Positions 5,916 to 8,119 of a stretch of 8,119 nucleotides of DNA are shown in pieces (positions within the stretch are counted from its first letter, which is position 1; each line of letters begins with the position of its first letter). The notes beneath the pieces are model-generated. The model was not told where the DNA came from. It saw nothing but the letters and a program-made list of their open reading frames with translations, and ran no database searches. The position numbers and the translations under genes were made by a program. The DNA comes from Deltaproteobacteria bacterium. GTDB lineage: Bacteria > Myxococcota_A > UBA796 > UBA2385. The stretch spans positions 1 to 8,119 of the forward strand of contig CANHON010000205.1 in assembly GCA_947462115.1 (NCBI GenBank). The letters run 5' to 3'.

Positions 5916-7526
5916 TTGGCGCTGGGGCTCAGCATTTTGACCTTTGGGCCGGCGGTGGGCTTTGGGCTGGTGTGGGACGACACGGCCCTCTACGACAGCC
6001 CGCTGGACCCGGCGCGGGCGGCCGACTGGCTGCGGGCCTTCACCCTCGAGCTCGGCGACGCCCGCCTCGACACCGAAGAGGGCCCCACCGGCTATTACCG
6101 CCCGCTGGTGGTCTGCTCCTTCCTGCTGGACCGGGCGATCGGCGGCGTAGAAGGGGCGGCTTCGGTGGGGCACCTCCAGTCGATCGGCTGGCAGCTCCTC
6201 GCCGTCCTCGCGCTGAGCCGGGTGCTCGGGCGCCTGCGCTTCGGCCCCGCCGCCGCGGCGCTCGCCCTGGTGGTCTTCGCGCTCCACCCGCTGCAGGTCG
6301 AGCCGACGGTGTGGCTGAGCGCTCGAAATGACCTGATGGTGAGCGTCTTCGTCCTCGGCGCCCTGGGGCTGGCCCTGCCTGCGGGCGGCCCCGCCTTCGG
6401 CCTCGGTCGGGCGCTCGCGGTCTTTGGGCTCGGGCTCGCCGGCGCCCTGAGCAAGGAGCTCGGGCTGATCGCGCCGCTGGTCCTCCTGATCGCCGGCGCC
6501 CCGCCGCGGGCCCTGCTCGCCTCGGCCCTCGGGGTCGGCGCGGCGGCGGCGCTGCGGGGGGCGGTCGGCGCGGAGGCTTTGGGCTTCTCGGCGGCGCAGG
6601 TCTGGGCGGTGCTGCCGGCGACCGCGGCGATCAGCGCCCGAGACCTGCTGTGGCCGGTGGGGCTGCACCCCGGGGAGCGCCTCGGCTGGAGCCCGGCGGC
6701 CCCGCTGGGCCCGCTGTGGGCCGGGCTCGGGCTCGGGGCCGCGCTGCTCGCCGCGGGACGGGGCCGCGCGCGGACCGGGCTGCTGCTCGCTGGGCTCGCC
6801 TGGGCGCCGTCCTTGGCGGCGGTCTCGCAGCTCGGGCTCGTCGGCCTGCGCTACCACCACCTCTGCCTCGCGGGCCTCGGGATCGCGATCGGCGCGGCGG
6901 CGGATCGGTGGGCGCCGGAGCGCGCCGCCCGGGCCCTCGTCGTCGGCCTTGGCCTGCTGGGGCTCGTTCAGAGCCAGCGCGCCCTGCTCGGGTGGACCGA
7001 TGACGGGGCGTTCTGGGAGGCGGCCGTCGCCCGGCACCCCAACCCCTACACCTGGACTGGCCGGGCCCACCACCGGCGGTCGGTCGGCGAGCTGGAGGGC
7101 GCGGCCGCCGACCTCAAGCGGGCGACCACCGGGCCAGACCTGTCTCCCATGGCCTGTTTTGGCGTGGCCAGCCTCGCGCTGCGCCGGGGCATGCCGGCCG
7201 AGGCCGCGGCGGAGGGCCTGCGGGCGCTCCAGGCGGGCTGCGCGCCGAGCCCCGAGCTGCTGGCCCCGACGGCGGTGGGGCTGGTGGCCACCGGGCGCTG
7301 GTCGGAGGCTCAGCCCCTGATTGACGCCGTGCACGTCGATCCCACGGGGATGGCGGTGGTGGTTCGGGTGGCGCTGGAGGCCCGGGTGCGGCAGCGCGCC
7401 GCCTGGGACGGCGCCGGCGCGCCGAGCGGGCTCGCGGAGCAGTCGGCCTATCTGCTGGAGCAAGGCGGAGATCTCGAGAGCGCCGCATGGCTCCGGGCCG
7501 CCGCGCGGGTGGGACCGCCGGGCTAG
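5916..7526 (+). CDS. TMTC/PMT-like GT-C membrane glycosyltransferase with C-terminal TPR region
   Basis: This polytopic inner-membrane protein (536 residues from the TTG) resembles bacterial homologues of TMTC O-mannosyltransferases, which use a lipid-linked sugar donor on the outer face of the membrane. Diagnostic motifs in order are FGLVWDD (16-22, the GT-C first-loop acidic pair Asp21-Asp22), YYRPLVV (60-66), HPLQVEPTVWLSARNDL (124-140), LSKELGL (178-184), LLWPVGLHP (244-252) and LRYHHL (311-316). About ten to eleven hydrophobic segments fill residues 1-352. A soluble helical region with degenerate TPR-like repeats follows (about 363-536), as in TMTC proteins. The TTG is the only conventional start in frame, but it begins inside the first transmembrane helix and lacks a Shine-Dalgarno sequence. 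The frame is open upstream and reads NRPAPARWPLA before it, so a CTG start at 5874, overlapping the previous stop, is likely. Acceptor and sugar are unknown. The stop shares CTAG with the convergent transporter gene. Confidence 0.85.
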   Translation: MALGLSILTFGPAVGFGLVWDDTALYDSPLDPARAADWLRAFTLELGDARLDTEEGPTGYYRPLVVCSFLLDRAIGGVEGAASVGHLQSIGWQLLAVLALSRVLGRLRFGPAAAALALVVFALHPLQVEPTVWLSARNDLMVSVFVLGALGLALPAGGPAFGLGRALAVFGLGLAGALSKELGLIAPLVLLIAGAPPRALLASALGVGAAAALRGAVGAEALGFSAAQVWAVLPATAAISARDLLWPVGLHPGERLGWSPAAPLGPLWAGLGLGAALLAAGRGRARTGLLLAGLAWAPSLAAVSQLGLVGLRYHHLCLAGLGIAIGAAADRWAPERAARALVVGLGLLGLVQSQRALLGWTDDGAFWEAAVARHPNPYTWTGRAHHRRSVGELEGAAADLKRATTGPDLSPMACFGVASLALRRGMPAEAAAEGLRALQAGCAPSPELLAPTAVGLVATGRWSEAQPLIDAVHVDPTGMAVVVRVALEARVRQRAAWDGAGAPSGLAEQSAYLLEQGGDLESAAWLRAAARVGPPG

Positions 7527-8119
7527 TGGCCGGCGCTGCCCGCGGGCCGGACCGGCGCCCGCCGCACCGCGAGCAGGGCCAAGGGGAAGGCGAGGCCCAC
7601 CACGGCGGCGCTCAGGTAGAAGGGCGCGGCCGCGGACTGGTGGGTGAAGGCGAGGCCCCCCACCATCGGGCCCAGCGCCCGCGCCAGCGCGCTCATCGAC
7701 TGGTTGGTGCCGAGCACAAAACCCTGCTCGTCCTCGCTGGCCCCGCGGGAGATGAGGCCTTGGAGGCTCGGTCCGGTGATGCCTTGGCCGATGGCGATGG
7801 CGATGAAGACGAGCAGCATCGGCGCCACCGGCGGCGCGAGGGGCAGCAGGGCCAGGGCGACGGTGAGGATGAGCAGGCCGGCCGGCACCAAGGCGCGCTC
7901 GCCCAAGGCCCGCACCAGCGGACCAATGAGGCCGCCGTGGATGAAGATCATCACGAGGCCCGCCACGCCGAACATGCGGCCGATGGCCGGGGCGTCCAGG
8001 GCGCGGGCGTGCTCGGCGAACAGCGAAAAGGTGCTCTCCATCATCGCAAAGGCGAAGGTGAGCACGAAGGTGAGCACCACGCACAGGCCGACCGCCGGGT
8101 GCCGGGCGACCGCCCAGAA
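7523..8119 (-). CDS. MFS (TetA-like) efflux transporter, C-terminal half, partial
   Basis: The frame is open to the right edge, giving 198 residues with no N-terminus; the GTG codons at 8080 and 8077 are internal, because FWAVARHPAVGLCV continues upstream in frame. The fragment corresponds to transmembrane helices 7-12 of a 12-TM major facilitator (about residues 10-30, 45-64, 79-96, 99-118, 133-156 and 167-185). FAFAMMESTFSLFAEH, GGLIGPLVRALGER (the motif A-like loop between helices 8 and 9) and ASEDEQGFVLGTNQSMSALA followed by RALGPMVGG are typical of the TetA/multidrug-efflux DHA1 group. It probably exports small molecules using the proton gradient; the substrate cannot be told. Its TAG stop at 7525-7523 shares CTAG with the stop of the convergent glycosyltransferase gene. 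Confidence 0.88.
   Translation of the reverse strand, partial: FWAVARHPAVGLCVVLTFVLTFAFAMMESTFSLFAEHARALDAPAIGRMFGVAGLVMIFIHGGLIGPLVRALGERALVPAGLLILTVALALLPLAPPVAPMLLVFIAIAIGQGITGPSLQGLISRGASEDEQGFVLGTNQSMSALARALGPMVGGLAFTHQSAAAPFYLSAAVVGLAFPLALLAVRRAPVRPAGSAGH

Noticed and set aside
5340..8084. A 914-codon open frame on the minus strand across the TPR-like and glycosyltransferase genes
   Set aside because: Its translation is Arg/Pro/Gly/Gln-rich low-complexity sequence with no domain, and it lies opposite two genes with clear family motifs. Long antisense frames are expected in such GC-rich DNA.

Overview
The window is very GC-rich and gene-dense, with strong G/C third-position bias and GTG, TTG and possibly CTG starts. 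Two features point to a myxobacterium-like member of the Myxococcota (or related delta-proteobacterial lineage): a large FG-GAP/VCBS lipoprotein with a CARDB-like tail, of a type I associate with that group, and a run of secreted or lipid-anchored proteins. This placement is inference from gene content and composition. No rRNA, tRNA, CRISPR array, insertion sequence or phage gene is visible.

Left part, minus strand (5167 to 1). Three genes overlap end to end and look like one translationally coupled operon: an FG-GAP/VCBS-repeat surface lipoprotein (5167-3008), a glyoxalase II-type hydroxyacylglutathione hydrolase (3011-2199, 4-base overlap) and an M23 (LytM) zinc metallopeptidase lipoprotein (2206-1373, 8-base overlap). 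After a 125-base gap comes the start of an ImuB-type, probably catalytically dead Y-family polymerase subunit (1247 to the left edge, incomplete). It is easy to miss because its frame has no stop inside the window. ImuB normally acts with ImuA (or SulA-like/RecA-like partners) and DnaE2 in SOS mutagenesis. No imuA lies upstream here; the downstream side is outside the window.

Middle (5168-5280). A 113-base divergent intergenic region separates the minus-strand operon from two plus-strand genes. It holds a perfect TTGACA hexamer and a 6+2+6 inverted repeat that could be an operator.

Right part, plus strand (5281-7526). A small membrane-anchored helical/TPR-like protein of unknown function (5281-5877) is followed by a polytopic TMTC/PMT-like GT-C glycosyltransferase with a C-terminal TPR region (5916-7526). 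The second gene probably begins upstream of its first conventional start codon, at a CTG that overlaps the stop of the first gene. The two may form a membrane glycosylation module, but no substrate can be read from the sequence.

Right edge, minus strand (8119-7523). The C-terminal half of an MFS (TetA-like) drug-efflux transporter runs off the window. It converges with the glycosyltransferase gene so tightly that both stop codons share the palindrome CTAG, leaving no room for a terminator between them.

Most of this looks like ordinary chromosomal myxobacterial sequence. The least explained parts are the small TPR protein plus TMTC-like pair, the candidate CTG start, the triple repeat containing the peptidase start codon, and the candidate SOS-type operator ahead of imuB.
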